Below, piece by piece: positions 8,635 through 17,583 of a stretch of 64,000 bases of DNA (positions within the stretch are counted from its first letter, which is position 1; each line of letters opens with the position of its first letter). Source of the DNA: Exiguobacterium antarcticum DSM 14480 (GTDB taxonomy: Bacteria; Bacillota; Bacilli; Exiguobacteriales; Exiguobacteriaceae); the NCBI RefSeq assembly GCF_000685865.1, contig NZ_JMKS01000003.1, forward strand, positions 868,001 through 932,000, given 5' to 3'. The position numbers and the translations under genes are program-made. Under the pieces are notes generated by a model. That model was not told where the DNA came from. It saw only the letters and a list, made by a program, of their open reading frames with translations, and ran no database searches.

Positions 8635-9179
8635 CAACGTTCCCTCCCGTCTAATAATTTCCGAAGTGCCTGAATTGCACTCCTGATTCTTGTTTTTACC
8701 GTTCCGAGCGGTAATTTCAATTGATCTGAAATTTGTTGTTGCGTTAACCCTGTAAAATAAACGAGTTCAATTAACTCTTGTTGATCTGGTTTCAATTCAC
8801 TGACGGCATCTCGGACTTCAGATGCGGTTTCACGCTGGATGACCGTTCGTTCGACTGGTTCATCGTATCCGCCGTCGCGCTCTTCGACTTCAATCGTCGG
8901 CTGTCGTTTTTCACGTCTTAAACAGTCCAGCGCGGCGTTGCGGGTAATCGTTAATATCCAAGAGGAGAATTTCCCTTTATCGGTATTAAAGTCGACCCGT
9001 CCATTCCATATCTTCATCCAGACTTCCTGAATGACTTCTTCTGATAATCGATCATTGTTCGTAAAGCGATGAGCGAATGAGAACAATAGCCTTTCGTACT
9101 TTTCGTACAGCACTTCGAGAGCTTGTTCATCTCCACTGCGCATCTGATGATAAAGCGATTCATCGGATTGAGTATGCAT
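8634..9179 (-). CDS. ECF-type RNA polymerase sigma factor (SigK-like)
   Basis: 181 residues with sigma region 2 (about 20-90: LYEKYERLLFSFAHRF, EEVIQEVWMKIW, FSSWILTITRNAALD) and region 4 (about 120-175: LKPDQQELIELVYFTGLTQQQISDQLKLPLGTVKTRI) joined by an acidic linker. It directs transcription of a small regulon when released by the coupled RskA-type anti-sigma factor. ATG 9179 follows AAGGAGGAGAAGG. Upstream on the minus strand TTGCGT, 16 bases and TATGAT could be its promoter. The regulon is unknown. Confidence 0.92.
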   Translation of the reverse strand: MHTQSDESLYHQMRSGDEQALEVLYEKYERLLFSFAHRFTNNDRLSEEVIQEVWMKIWNGRVDFNTDKGKFSSWILTITRNAALDCLRREKRQPTIEVEERDGGYDEPVERTVIQRETASEVRDAVSELKPDQQELIELVYFTGLTQQQISDQLKLPLGTVKTRIRSAIQALRKLLDGRER

Positions 9180-9326
9180 CCTTCTCCTCCTTGTGATCAG
9201 TCAGCCTTATCATATAGTATACGCAAGCTGACGCAAAATCGTTTTAGTTTTAGTTTTTTCTCAATTTTTGTCCACCACATCCATATTCCCTATTCTACTA
9301 AAAAATATAGCTCGAAAGCGGCTAGA

Positions 9327-9356
9327 TTGACAATAATACCGTGATGGGCATAGCAT
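9327..9356 (+). promoter_or_regulatory. Candidate promoter and operator of cstR
   Basis: TTGACA (9327-9332), an 18-base spacer and TAGCAT (9351-9356) lie 47 bases upstream of cstR. The spacer contains ATACC-(N4)-TGGGCAT (9336-9351), an imperfect inverted repeat resembling the G/C-flanked operators of CsoR/CstR proteins. Autoregulation is inferred. Confidence 0.45.
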
Positions 9357-9402
9357 AAAGGTATCGAATAGACGGATTGCATCTTAGAATGGAGGAAAAT
9401 GA

Positions 9403-9666
9403 ATGGATTACGATCGTAAAATGAAAAATCGGGTCAGTCGGATCGAAGGACAACTCCGTGGTATTTTACGGATGATGGAAGAAGGACAGGATTGCCGGGA
9501 CGTCATCACGCAATTGTCGGCGACTCGTTCTGCCATCGACCGGACGATTGGTGTCGTCGTCAGCTCGAACTTGATTGAATGCGTGAAAGAAGCCGAACAG
9601 TCCGGTGAAGGTGATACCGAAGAATTGGTCAAGGAAGCGGTAAATCTGTTAGTAAAAAGCCGCTGA
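9403..9666 (+). CDS. cstR: CsoR-family regulator of CstR (persulfide-sensing) type
   Basis: 87-residue all-alpha DUF156 repressor. The two key cysteines fall at Cys31 (GQDCRDVITQLSATRSAI) and Cys60 (NLIEC), the positions used by Staphylococcus CstR to form per- and polysulfide links. The CsoR copper-ligand histidine four residues before the second cysteine is Asn56. That argues against copper sensing and for sulfide/persulfide sensing. It is monocistronic: a terminator follows at once and no rhodanese, sulfide:quinone reductase or transporter is adjacent. The family is clear; the signal is inferred from the residue pattern. Confidence 0.85.
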   Translation: MDYDRKMKNRVSRIEGQLRGILRMMEEGQDCRDVITQLSATRSAIDRTIGVVVSSNLIECVKEAEQSGEGDTEELVKEAVNLLVKSR

Positions 9667-9688
9667 AAAAAATAGAGGTTTTCCCTCA

Positions 9689-9726
9689 AAAAAAGCTGTT
9701 CCGATCATAAGTCGGAGCAGCTTTTG
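9689..9726. terminator. Bidirectional terminator between cstR and the phosphodiester glycosidase gene
   Basis: AAAAGCTGTTCCGA and TCGGAGCAGCTTTT form a 14-bp stem with one G-T pair, flanked by A-rich and T-rich tracts, so it can serve both convergent genes. Confidence 0.85.
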
Positions 9727-9761
9727 TTTAATATTAGTATAACACTTCATACTGTGTATGT

Positions 9762-11960
9762 TTAGCGCCATGCCTTCAATTGATCGAGATACACTTTACT
9801 TTTTTGCACCGTTCCTTTTTTCTTTACGTCCGTTTCTACAAAATACAGCGATTGTATCTGAATTGGGGCAGGCCATGTCGGATCCAGCTTTGCTTGAACA
9901 GTTTTGAACCCTGTCCAGTCGACCCGTTTCACGAAATCGACCGTATGACTTCGTCCTCCCGCATCCTTCAACTGCGCACGTAACCATGGTGCTTTCTGAT
10001 CACCATATACATCAAGGGACAATCTTGTTGCAGGCGAAGTAATCTTCCACTTCGCGTTCGTGATATACATGGCTCCATTTTGCTTGGACCAACCGGAATA
10101 GTTGTATGTCAGCTTAAGCGCTGACCGACCTGCTGACTTTTGCTCTGTACTTAACATTGTCGAATAACTGGATACATAGGGCGATTTCGATAGATAGACG
10201 CCGCTTTCAAAGGAATCAATCACCGTTGATTGATTCGTAGAAGTTGTCGGTGCCGTCACAGTAATCGGAAGTGATACCATTTGTCCGCCTGCTGATAATG
10301 TAAGTACGGTTTTCCCAGGTTTCTTAGCTGTCAAAACATCATTAGAAATCGTGCTGATTGGTTGTTTCAGCTGATATTTCTTTTCATTTAATGGAATCGT
10401 GACTTTCCGGCCATTCAACCATCCATCACTCGTCAAGCGGACCTTCTGACCGACTTTTAGAAGTAGGGGTTTTCCGCCGTTAAAGGTCATTCCTGATAAA
10501 CGGTTCGTGATATTGATCGTGACCGACCGTTTGATTTGATCAACCGCCAATTGTCCTGTCCACTTTCCGGGTTGAAGTGGCGCTTTTACAGTCATCCCGC
10601 TAACACCTGTACCGGATAATATTATTTTCTTCTGATTCACATCAATTGGTTGACTGTTTCTGTCGGTCAACTTGATGGTCAACTGACGCGTTTCACCCAC
10701 ATACAACTCCGGTTGCTCAGGAATAATCATATAGGCGACTTTTTTTTCCGGAACATAGCGTGTTGAAACGATTAAACTGTTTGTGATGGATCGACTTCTT
10801 CCATCTGCCGGAACGTTTACTGTTCGAACCGGAAACTCACCGGCCCGTCGGACCACCATCTCCGTCGATCCGCCTCCATCAAATGCTAACGCTGAAACAG
10901 CACCTAACTGCTTCATCCGCGCAACTGCTTCGAGCATCGTGAATCCTTTTGATGTCGTTCTTCCTTGGTCCACTGTTACGATATGAACCGTTTGATCCGC
11001 TGTCACACCAATCAATGTCCGTGCCTTTCGGACAATCATCAAGAAACGATCATGATTTTCAGAAAGTGCATTCAGATCTAGACCAATTCCTTCTTTGACA
11101 AGCCAGTTGTATCCGGAAACGGCCTCCTCAATGTCATTTCTTACTTGTAGATTTGACATTTGAATGAGATTGAACTGAGTCGTCACATGCTTTTCTTTCA
11201 CCAAGTCGAGTAACGGTTTCTTTTGTTTACCGAACGCCACCAATACGACTCCATCTGCCGGAATCGATATATTCGATCGAAAAGTCGTTTCTGCCCGATC
11301 TACTGTCCACGAATAGCGTTGTCCTAATTTAAAGGCTCTAACCGAACTTCCCTTCATCGTCACGATTGCCACTTCTTTTTTCATCGCATCCGATAATCCC
11401 ACGAAATTGATTTTTTTAGATACATGGTGGGCATTTGTAAAAATACCAATTCGATTATCCAGATTTTCATTTCGGTTAACAGAATGAATTGTCAGGGACC
11501 GTGCTGAAGACTTTAATGTTCCGACAACGCCATAAGAACCGATTTCCGGTTTTCCTTGTCCATTTATGACAAACGAAGGAAATTTAAGTGCAGACTCTTT
11601 GACACTATGGCTGACGAGTACTGCATTCTGCTGGATTTGTAAGCCAATTGGTAAACCACTTGCAACTTTGTACATATCAGCATTAACGGCAGCAACTACA
11701 CGATTTCCGGATGCAGTAGATCGACTTACTTGAGAAGGCAGTGATTCGGTGGCTAGTACATGATCACGCCCTTTCATCGTCGCAAAGCGATTACCTAACC
11801 CCGGTGCTACCGTAATTTGTTGAATCGTCTGTGGAATACCTGACGTATTTTCTTGTTTCGTCGTATAGTCGACACCTCTAGAAATCGTCTCAGCATGTGT
11901 TTTTTCTTGCTGAATCGTTACACCTAGCAACAATATAAAAATACATAATTTAGTTTTCAC
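9762..11960 (-). CDS. Secreted phosphodiester glycosidase (NAGPA/DUF2233 family)
   Basis: 732 residues beginning with a cleavable signal peptide (MKTKLCIFILLLGVTIQQ, cleavage near HAETIS). The NAGPA-type domain occupies about residues 60-410, with NADMY near 93 and the signature LAFDGGGSTEM near 362. Relatives hydrolyse sugar-1-phosphodiester bonds, and bacterial members act on exopolysaccharide or teichoic-acid phosphodiesters. Residues about 410-570 look like beta-rich Ig-like modules (PEQPELYVGETRQLTI). The C-terminal 160 residues resemble a carbohydrate-binding jelly roll (SFESGVYLSKSPYVSSYSTM). Substrate is unknown; the distant TagF-like and polysaccharide genes make a wall polymer plausible. 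Confidence 0.82.
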   Translation of the reverse strand: MKTKLCIFILLLGVTIQQEKTHAETISRGVDYTTKQENTSGIPQTIQQITVAPGLGNRFATMKGRDHVLATESLPSQVSRSTASGNRVVAAVNADMYKVASGLPIGLQIQQNAVLVSHSVKESALKFPSFVINGQGKPEIGSYGVVGTLKSSARSLTIHSVNRNENLDNRIGIFTNAHHVSKKINFVGLSDAMKKEVAIVTMKGSSVRAFKLGQRYSWTVDRAETTFRSNISIPADGVVLVAFGKQKKPLLDLVKEKHVTTQFNLIQMSNLQVRNDIEEAVSGYNWLVKEGIGLDLNALSENHDRFLMIVRKARTLIGVTADQTVHIVTVDQGRTTSKGFTMLEAVARMKQLGAVSALAFDGGGSTEMVVRRAGEFPVRTVNVPADGRSRSITNSLIVSTRYVPEKKVAYMIIPEQPELYVGETRQLTIKLTDRNSQPIDVNQKKIILSGTGVSGMTVKAPLQPGKWTGQLAVDQIKRSVTINITNRLSGMTFNGGKPLLLKVGQKVRLTSDGWLNGRKVTIPLNEKKYQLKQPISTISNDVLTAKKPGKTVLTLSAGGQMVSLPITVTAPTTSTNQSTVIDSFESGVYLSKSPYVSSYSTMLSTEQKSAGRSALKLTYNYSGWSKQNGAMYITNAKWKITSPATRLSLDVYGDQKAPWLRAQLKDAGGRSHTVDFVKRVDWTGFKTVQAKLDPTWPAPIQIQSLYFVETDVKKKGTVQKSKVYLDQLKAWR

Positions 11961-12091
11961 AAAACACCTCCATCATACATTATGACTTTTTAAGTAAAAA
12001 AATGACATATTTAATTTAATGTTTTGTTTTTAAGATAAAAAGGAACTATTAAATGCGTACCTGAAGTGAATCGAACGAGGAGGAATCGAAC

Positions 12092-12616
12092 ATGACCACC
12101 TATCAGCTCGATCAAGACCACAGCTCCATCACGTTCACAGTCAAACATATGATGATTTCAAAGGTAAAAGGTGAATTCCGTGATTTTACGTTTGATGTCA
12201 GCGGTGAAGCCCATGATTTAGAAAATGCATCTGCCGTCGTGACGATTCCCGTCGCAACGATTGACACACGAAGTAACGATCGGGACACCCATTTGAAATC
12301 AGCTGACTTTTTTGATGTCGAACAGTATCCGAACATTACTTACCGCGTGACATCGTTTAAAAAACACGCGGGTGACGAATACGAAGTAACCGGTGATTTG
12401 ACGATTAAGGACGTGACGCGGACAGAAACGTTTAAGGTCGAGTATGAAGGCAGTGGTGTCGATCCTTGGGGAAATACACGGTCCGGCTTTGAAGTAGATG
12501 GGAAAATCAAACGTGAAGATTACAGCTTGACGTGGAACGTTGCGCTTGAAGCCGGTGGTGTCCTAGTCGGTAGTGACGTCAAGTTCCAGTTGCATCTCGA
12601 ATTCATTCACGCTTAA
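12092..12616 (+). CDS. YceI family lipid-binding protein
   Basis: 174 residues, cytoplasmic form without signal peptide. Typical YceI sequence throughout: YQLDQDHSSITFTVKHMMISKVKGEF at the start (given here as the region of residues 3-28), HLKSADFFDVEQYPNITY and GDLTIKDVTRTETF. The family forms an eight-stranded barrel holding a polyisoprenoid in some members. ATG follows GAGGAGGAATCGAAC. The SMP-30 gene follows 33 bases later in the same direction, so the two may be cotranscribed. Physiological role unknown. Confidence 0.92.
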   Translation: MTTYQLDQDHSSITFTVKHMMISKVKGEFRDFTFDVSGEAHDLENASAVVTIPVATIDTRSNDRDTHLKSADFFDVEQYPNITYRVTSFKKHAGDEYEVTGDLTIKDVTRTETFKVEYEGSGVDPWGNTRSGFEVDGKIKREDYSLTWNVALEAGGVLVGSDVKFQLHLEFIHA

Positions 12617-12649
12617 TCAGAGGTAACAGCACTTGAAGGGGGAAATGAA

Positions 12650-13453
12650 ATGACAGTATCGCTCTTTATCGATGTCTCATGTAAGACAGGTGAATCACCG
12701 GTCTATGATGAAAAAACAAAACGATTTTATTTCGTTGATATTCCGAATCAACTCTTCTTTTCATATGACTTAACGACAGAAGCACTAAAACCGTATCAAT
12801 TACCAAGTGCAATCACATCAATTGCTTTGACGGATGCCCCTGATTTCCTTCGGGTCACATCTGCCCACGGCTTCGGTACATTTGATTTAAAAGAAGGGCA
12901 TCTTTCGCTTGAAACGAAATTGACACTTCCTGACTCCGACCGAATGAATGACGGGAAACTTGATCCGTCTGGTCAATATGTAGCCGGTAGTATCAATGAA
13001 GAAGACGGTGAGACCGCTTCGCTTTATCGGTTGCGTCATGACGGTTCAGTCGATGTCCTACTCGAGAACCTCACGAATTCAAATGGTCTCGTCTGGTCGG
13101 ATGACGGAAAGACGTTTTATCATATCGATACACCGACTAAAAAAGTCTACGCCTTTGATTATGCAGCGGATCAACCGTTAACGAATCGTCGTGTTGCGAT
13201 CGATTTGGAAGAGGAAGACGGATTCCCGGACGGTATGACAAAAGACACGGACGGTCACGTCTTCATCGCCCATTATGCAGGCTCATGCCTGACACGTTGG
13301 AATCTTGAAACAGGCGAAAAGCTCGACCATGTAGAATTTCCTGTTTCCAATCCGACATGTCCGATTTTGTATGAAGACCGTTTGCTCGTTACGACGGCCG
13401 CAGACGGTGACGACTCGGAACATGCTGGTGCAGTTTTTGAAGTCACATACTGA
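12650..13453 (+). CDS. SMP-30/gluconolactonase-like beta-propeller protein
   Basis: 267 residues of a six-bladed propeller of the SMP-30/regucalcin/lactonase family. Recognisable are the metal-ligand glutamate in KTGESPVYDEKT, the RMNDGKLDPSGQYVAGS segment with the conserved Asn and Asp, NSNGLVWSDDGKTFYHIDT, and FPDGMTKDTDGHVFIAHY. Such enzymes hydrolyse sugar or other lactones using a divalent metal. ATG follows AAGGGGGAAATGAA. The terminator comes ten bases after the stop. Substrate not predictable from sequence. Confidence 0.88.
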   Translation: MTVSLFIDVSCKTGESPVYDEKTKRFYFVDIPNQLFFSYDLTTEALKPYQLPSAITSIALTDAPDFLRVTSAHGFGTFDLKEGHLSLETKLTLPDSDRMNDGKLDPSGQYVAGSINEEDGETASLYRLRHDGSVDVLLENLTNSNGLVWSDDGKTFYHIDTPTKKVYAFDYAADQPLTNRRVAIDLEEEDGFPDGMTKDTDGHVFIAHYAGSCLTRWNLETGEKLDHVEFPVSNPTCPILYEDRLLVTTAADGDDSEHAGAVFEVTY

Positions 13454-13462
13454 CCATTTTTT

Positions 13463-13488
13463 ACTCCCTCATCAGGGAGTTTTTTTTG
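13463..13488 (+). terminator. Terminator after the SMP-30 gene
   Basis: ACTCCCT (13463-13469), loop CATC and AGGGAGT (13474-13480) followed by eight T in all. Confidence 0.85.
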
Positions 13489-13556
13489 TGGACGGCTGTA
13501 TCAAAACAGGCGATACTGAAAAAGAAGCGAATACTTTGACGAGGGAGTGTAACTGG

Positions 13557-14285
13557 ATGCATATTTCAACGATCGAACGACTTCATCAACTGCAAACGAC
13601 CCCGTCCTTTTTCCCGGTCAACTGTTACTTATTTGAAGAGGCAGACAGCTTAACCTTGATTGACACGGGAATCTCACTGAATGCAAAAGCGATTTATTCC
13701 GTCATCAAATCTTTTGATAAACCGTTACAGTCCATCATTTTGACGCATGCGCATGCGGATCACGTCGGTTCTCTGGATTTCTTAGCGAGTGCGTTCCCGC
13801 TCGCTGAAGTCTCGATCAGCTACCGGGATGCCGCCCTGCTCAGTGGTGACGACTCCTTACGCGAAGGCGAAACGACGCCTCTTAAAGGCGGTATTCCGAA
13901 AAACATCAAAACGCGTCCTGACCGTTTACTTGAGAGCGGTCAACAGATCGGCAGTTTAAGTATCATCGCGTCACCCGGTCATACGCCCGGCTCGATTTCC
14001 CTTTGGCATGAAGGCAGTCGGACACTGATTGCGGGGGATGCCTTTCAGACACAAGGTGGCTTAGCCGTATCCGGCGATACACGCTGGCAGTTCCCCTTCC
14101 CGTCTCTTGCGACATGGGATAAGGAAGTGGCACTTCAGTCTGCCCATCAGCTGACCGAATTAACACCTGACGTGTTAGCGGTCGGACACGGTCCGCTCGT
14201 CATCGCGCCGAGCTTTGATATGCGACAAGCCGTTGATCGGTTCGAACAGCTGTTGTCTTCAAAAAAACGAAATGGCTATGCCTGA
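13557..14285 (+). CDS. Metallo-beta-lactamase-fold hydrolase
   Basis: 242 residues. The zinc-binding motif reads THAHADHVGSLD (H-x-H-x-D-H), with further ligands in SPGHTPGSISLW, AGDAF and VGHGP. The fold covers hydrolases such as glyoxalase II, lactonases and RNases; this short form is a generic hydrolase. The frame is open far upstream through the preceding terminator, so I use ATG 13557 behind GAGGGA. It ends in a bidirectional terminator shared with the glucosidase. Substrate unknown. Confidence 0.9.
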   Translation: MHISTIERLHQLQTTPSFFPVNCYLFEEADSLTLIDTGISLNAKAIYSVIKSFDKPLQSIILTHAHADHVGSLDFLASAFPLAEVSISYRDAALLSGDDSLREGETTPLKGGIPKNIKTRPDRLLESGQQIGSLSIIASPGHTPGSISLWHEGSRTLIAGDAFQTQGGLAVSGDTRWQFPFPSLATWDKEVALQSAHQLTELTPDVLAVGHGPLVIAPSFDMRQAVDRFEQLLSSKKRNGYA

Positions 14286-14296
14286 CAAATGTCCAC

Positions 14297-14361
14297 AAAA
14301 AAACCGGACCCTTTCCCTGCTGATCGAGTTACGATCAGGAGCAGAACAGGTCCGTTTTTTT
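14297..14361. terminator. Bidirectional terminator between the MBL hydrolase and glucosidase genes
   Basis: A run of seven A, GGACC, an inner arm CTGATCG...CGATCAG, GGTCC and a run of seven T form a long hairpin usable by both convergent genes. Confidence 0.8.
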
Positions 14362-14370
14362 GTATATGCC

Positions 14371-15984
14371 TTAATGTACTTTGTATTGGTACAGACGTGC
14401 TTCGTACGGCGCGAACTGCTTGTGATCGTGCACTTCATGGTTCGTTAGCAGTAACTGTTCTTCCGGTAAAGCAAACGTCGTCGTGACCGGTTCATCATGG
14501 ACATTTAAAATCACACGCCATGTCACACCGTCGAGTTCCCGCTCATAAACATACAAATACGGATCTTGAATCGCTAAATCACGATAGACACCGTAGACCA
14601 TGACAGGATGTGTTTTCCGCAAGGCAATCAGGATGCGGTAAAAGGCGAGAACTGAGTTTTGATCTTGTTCCGCTGCCTCCACATTGATGTCGAGGTAGTT
14701 CGGATTGACCGTCATCCAAGGATTGGTAGACTCCGTAAACCCTGCTGATTGGCGTGCACTCCATTGCATCGGTGTCCGTGAATTATCCCGTGCCCGCATC
14801 TGCATCGAAGACAGGACCGTACCGGGCGATTCTCCAGCTGCAATGCGTTCTGCGTATTGATTCCGAAACGCCACGTCCTGATAGGCGTCTGGATCAGAAA
14901 ATCGGATACCGGTCATCCCGATTTCTTCGCCTTGATAGATGTACGGGATACCGGGTAACGTGTGCAACATCAGTCCTAGTAACTTCGCACTTTCAATCCG
15001 ATACCGTTCGCTCCCGAACCGCGTCACCTGACGGGTATGGTCATGATTGTTCAGGAACTGGGATGCTACACCGTGCGGATACAACGCTTCATACCATTGT
15101 TTTTGAATTTGTTTAAACCGCGGTAAGTCCATCGTCTCCATGTCATCCGCCACTTCGAAATGAAACAGTGTCCGTAGTTCGTTCCGGTCTTCCCCGACAT
15201 ACAGTAAACCATCTTCCGGTCCGACGAATGGAATCTCACCGACCGTAAAGAGATCCGTTCCGGCAAGGACTTCTTGGTGCATTTCTTGTAAAAAGTCATG
15301 GACACCCGGCTGATTGCCTAAGTAAGACAAATCGAGTGGATTTTCCACATCATCAAACGTCGCTCGTTTCTTAATCAAATTGATGACGTCCATCCGGAAG
15401 CCATCGATCCCTTTGTCTGTCCACCAACGCATCATCGTATAGATGGCTTGGCGCACGTCTCGGTTCTCCCAGTTCAAGTCCGGCTGTTCGGAGGCAAACG
15501 AATGGAAATAATATTGCGCGCGCGTCTCATCCCACGTCCAGGGGCTCGGTGCAAAATAGGAGCGCCAGTTATTCGGAGGTGTCCCTTTTACCCCGTCCTG
15601 CCAAATGTACCAGTCCGCCTTTTCGCTCGACTTGCTACTTCGCGACTCCTCGAACCAAGCGTGTTGGTCACTCGTATGGTTGACGACGAGATCAAGAATC
15701 AGTTTTAAGCCCCGCTCATGGGCTGCCGCAATCAATTCCTCCAAATCGGACAGCGTGCCCGCCTTTTCCATGATCGTGTAATAGTCGGAAATATCGTATC
15801 CGTTATCGACATCGGGTGATGTATAACAGGGGTTCAACCAAATGACATCCACACCGAGCGACGCGATGTAATCCAACTTTTCGATTACTCCCTGCAAATC
15901 CCCCATCCCGTCTCCGTTCGAGTCCTTAAAACTGCGCCAATACACTTGATAGATAACGGCTTCTTTCCACCAGGCTTGGTTCAC
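14371..15984 (-). CDS. GH13 alpha-glucosidase, probably oligo-1,6-glucosidase
   Basis: 537 residues, usual length for GH13 subfamily 31. The (beta/alpha)8 barrel begins at WWKEAVIYQVYWRSF. The catalytic triad is nucleophile Asp199 (GFRMDVIN), acid/base Glu250 (VGEIPF) and transition-state Asp315 (LNNHDHTRQ). The residue after the nucleophile is Val200, which in this subfamily marks specificity for alpha-1,6 bonds (isomaltose type) rather than alpha-1,4. No signal peptide, so it acts in the cytoplasm on imported oligosaccharides. Trehalose-6-phosphate hydrolase is the main alternative. It stands alone, with no adjacent sugar transporter. Confidence 0.9.
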   Translation of the reverse strand: MNQAWWKEAVIYQVYWRSFKDSNGDGMGDLQGVIEKLDYIASLGVDVIWLNPCYTSPDVDNGYDISDYYTIMEKAGTLSDLEELIAAAHERGLKLILDLVVNHTSDQHAWFEESRSSKSSEKADWYIWQDGVKGTPPNNWRSYFAPSPWTWDETRAQYYFHSFASEQPDLNWENRDVRQAIYTMMRWWTDKGIDGFRMDVINLIKKRATFDDVENPLDLSYLGNQPGVHDFLQEMHQEVLAGTDLFTVGEIPFVGPEDGLLYVGEDRNELRTLFHFEVADDMETMDLPRFKQIQKQWYEALYPHGVASQFLNNHDHTRQVTRFGSERYRIESAKLLGLMLHTLPGIPYIYQGEEIGMTGIRFSDPDAYQDVAFRNQYAERIAAGESPGTVLSSMQMRARDNSRTPMQWSARQSAGFTESTNPWMTVNPNYLDINVEAAEQDQNSVLAFYRILIALRKTHPVMVYGVYRDLAIQDPYLYVYERELDGVTWRVILNVHDEPVTTTFALPEEQLLLTNHEVHDHKQFAPYEARLYQYKVH

Positions 15985-16147
15985 TCGCTCATCTCCTTCG
16001 TTAGACAGATCCGTTCCTGTTTAGTGTATCAAAAAGAATCAGACCATCGGTTATTTTTACCAATTATCAACGATTATTAAAAAACTCTTTTATTTTTTCT
16101 GAAAATTCGTTATCCTTGACGACAATACCTAACAAGGAGGAACACAG

Positions 16148-17335
16148 ATGAAACACTTCGCCCCATCGATTGCGATTGATCGTTTGCCCGCTCCGGTCTT
16201 TGCCGAACTCGCCCAGCGGATCGGTGCCGTCAAAGCCGCTGGTCATGACGTCATTACGCTTGGTCAAGGAACACCGGACCAAACGACACCTGTACATATT
16301 CTAGATGCCTTGAAAGAGGCGATTGACGACTCGACCAACCTACAGTATCCCCCATTTCGTGGACATGATTTCTTAAAGCAGGCCGTTGCCGACTTTTATC
16401 AAAAAGAATTTGGTGTATCGGTCGATCCCGCTTCTGAAGTCGCCATTCTGCTCGGCAGCAAAGCCGGCATCGTCGCTTTGCCGCAAACGATCGTCAACCC
16501 CGGTGAAGGTGTCATCGTCCCGGATCCCGGTTACCCGGATTACTTGTCTGGTGCAGCACTGGCGGGTGCTTATCCGATCACGCTGCCGCTCCTTGCGGAA
16601 AATGCCTTCTTACCTGACTACAATCTACTCGATACGACGGACGTCGAACGCGCCCGGATGCTGTTCCTCAACTATCCAAGCAATCCGACCGGTGCGACGG
16701 CAACGGCAGAAGCGTTTGAGCAGACCGTCGCCTTCGCTGACGCCAACGACATCTGCGTCGTCCATGACTTAGCCTACGGCGGCATTAGCTTTGACGGTCC
16801 GACACGAAGCTTCCTCCAGACAGAGGGTGCAAAAAACGTCGGCATCGAACTGTTTTCGTTATCCAAACGCTTTAACATGTCCGGTTTCCGGATTGCCTTT
16901 GCGATCGGTAATCCATCCGTCATCGCAAGCATTGAAACGTACCAGGAACACTTATACGTCAGCGCCTTCACACCGATCCAACACGCAGCGACCGTCGCGC
17001 TTTCGAGTGACCAGACGTGCGTCCGTGAGCTGAGCGCCTTGTATGAAGCGCGCCGTGACGCCTTGTTTGGCCAACTCAAAGAAATCGGTTGGGAAGGTCC
17101 GGTCCCGGGTGGTTCGTTCTTCGTCTGGTTGCCGGTCCCATCCGCTTTCACCTCACAAAGCTTCACCGACCACTTACTGGACGAGGCGCATGTCGCGGTC
17201 ACACCGGGACATTTCTTTGGTGAATACGGCGAAGGATATGTCCGGATCAGCTTGATTGCCGACGCCGAACGATTGGTCGAAGCCGTCCAACGGATTGGTC
17301 AATTACATCTGTTTTCAGAGACCGTTGCGGAATAA
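16148..17335 (+). CDS. mtnE: Methionine-salvage aminotransferase MtnE
   Basis: 395-residue PLP-dependent class I aminotransferase very similar in plan to Bacillus subtilis MtnE (YkrV): HDVITLGQGTPDQTTP, GSKAGIVALPQ, VPDPGYPDY, LNYPSNPTGA, VVHDLAYG and SLSKRFNMSGFR with the PLP lysine at Lys240. MtnE transaminates 4-methylthio-2-oxobutanoate to methionine in the last salvage step. It lies directly before the S-box riboswitch and metNIQ, which supports a methionine role, but its own leader (16020-16147) has no S-box signature. ATG follows AAGGAGGAACACAG. The other mtn genes are not in this window. Confidence 0.85.
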   Translation: MKHFAPSIAIDRLPAPVFAELAQRIGAVKAAGHDVITLGQGTPDQTTPVHILDALKEAIDDSTNLQYPPFRGHDFLKQAVADFYQKEFGVSVDPASEVAILLGSKAGIVALPQTIVNPGEGVIVPDPGYPDYLSGAALAGAYPITLPLLAENAFLPDYNLLDTTDVERARMLFLNYPSNPTGATATAEAFEQTVAFADANDICVVHDLAYGGISFDGPTRSFLQTEGAKNVGIELFSLSKRFNMSGFRIAFAIGNPSVIASIETYQEHLYVSAFTPIQHAATVALSSDQTCVRELSALYEARRDALFGQLKEIGWEGPVPGGSFFVWLPVPSAFTSQSFTDHLLDEAHVAVTPGHFFGEYGEGYVRISLIADAERLVEAVQRIGQLHLFSETVAE

Positions 17336-17349
17336 TTCTGAAAAAACGT

Positions 17350-17379
17350 TTGACAGATGGGAATGATTTCCGTTAAAGT
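17350..17379 (+). promoter_or_regulatory. Promoter of metNIQ
   Basis: TTGACA (17350-17355), 18 bases and TAAAGT (17374-17379), followed within about 20 bases by the 5' side of the S-box aptamer. It begins inside the mtnE-metN gap, so metNIQ can be transcribed apart from mtnE. Confidence 0.6.
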
Positions 17380-17397
17380 AAATCCCAACAGCATAAC

Positions 17398-17500
17398 TAC
17401 TTATCGAGAGCGACCGAGGGAATAGGCCCAACGACGTCCGGCAACCACCTTTAAGGAACGGTGCCACATCCTACAGAATGTTTCATTCTGAGAGATAAGT
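17398..17500 (+). ncRNA. SAM-I (S-box) riboswitch
   Basis: The closing helix P1 is made by ACTTATCGAGAG (from 17398) and GAGATAAGT (ends 17500). Between them are the conserved S-box elements GACCGAGGGAATAGGCCC, GTCCGGCAACC and AAGGAACGGTGCCA in the right order and spacing. S-adenosylmethionine binding stabilises P1 and favours the downstream terminator, shutting off metNIQ when methionine/SAM is plentiful. Confidence 0.96.
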
Positions 17501-17520
17501 TACGAAATCTTACACTTCGT

Positions 17521-17564
17521 CGCTTTTTTCTGGTTGCTCTTAACTAGAAAAAGGCGATTTTTTT
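17521..17564 (+). terminator. Riboswitch-controlled terminator before metN
   Basis: CGCTTTTTTCTGGTT and AACTAGAAAAAGGCG form a long stem with a 6-base loop, followed by A and seven T. It is the expression platform of the S-box. Confidence 0.9.
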
Positions 17565-17583
17565 GTATAGGGAGGAAAGACAG

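Noticed and set aside
13371-13556. N-terminal extension of the MBL hydrolase frame
   Set aside because: It overlaps the end of the SMP-30 gene and crosses its terminator; ATG 13557 has a proper ribosome-binding site.
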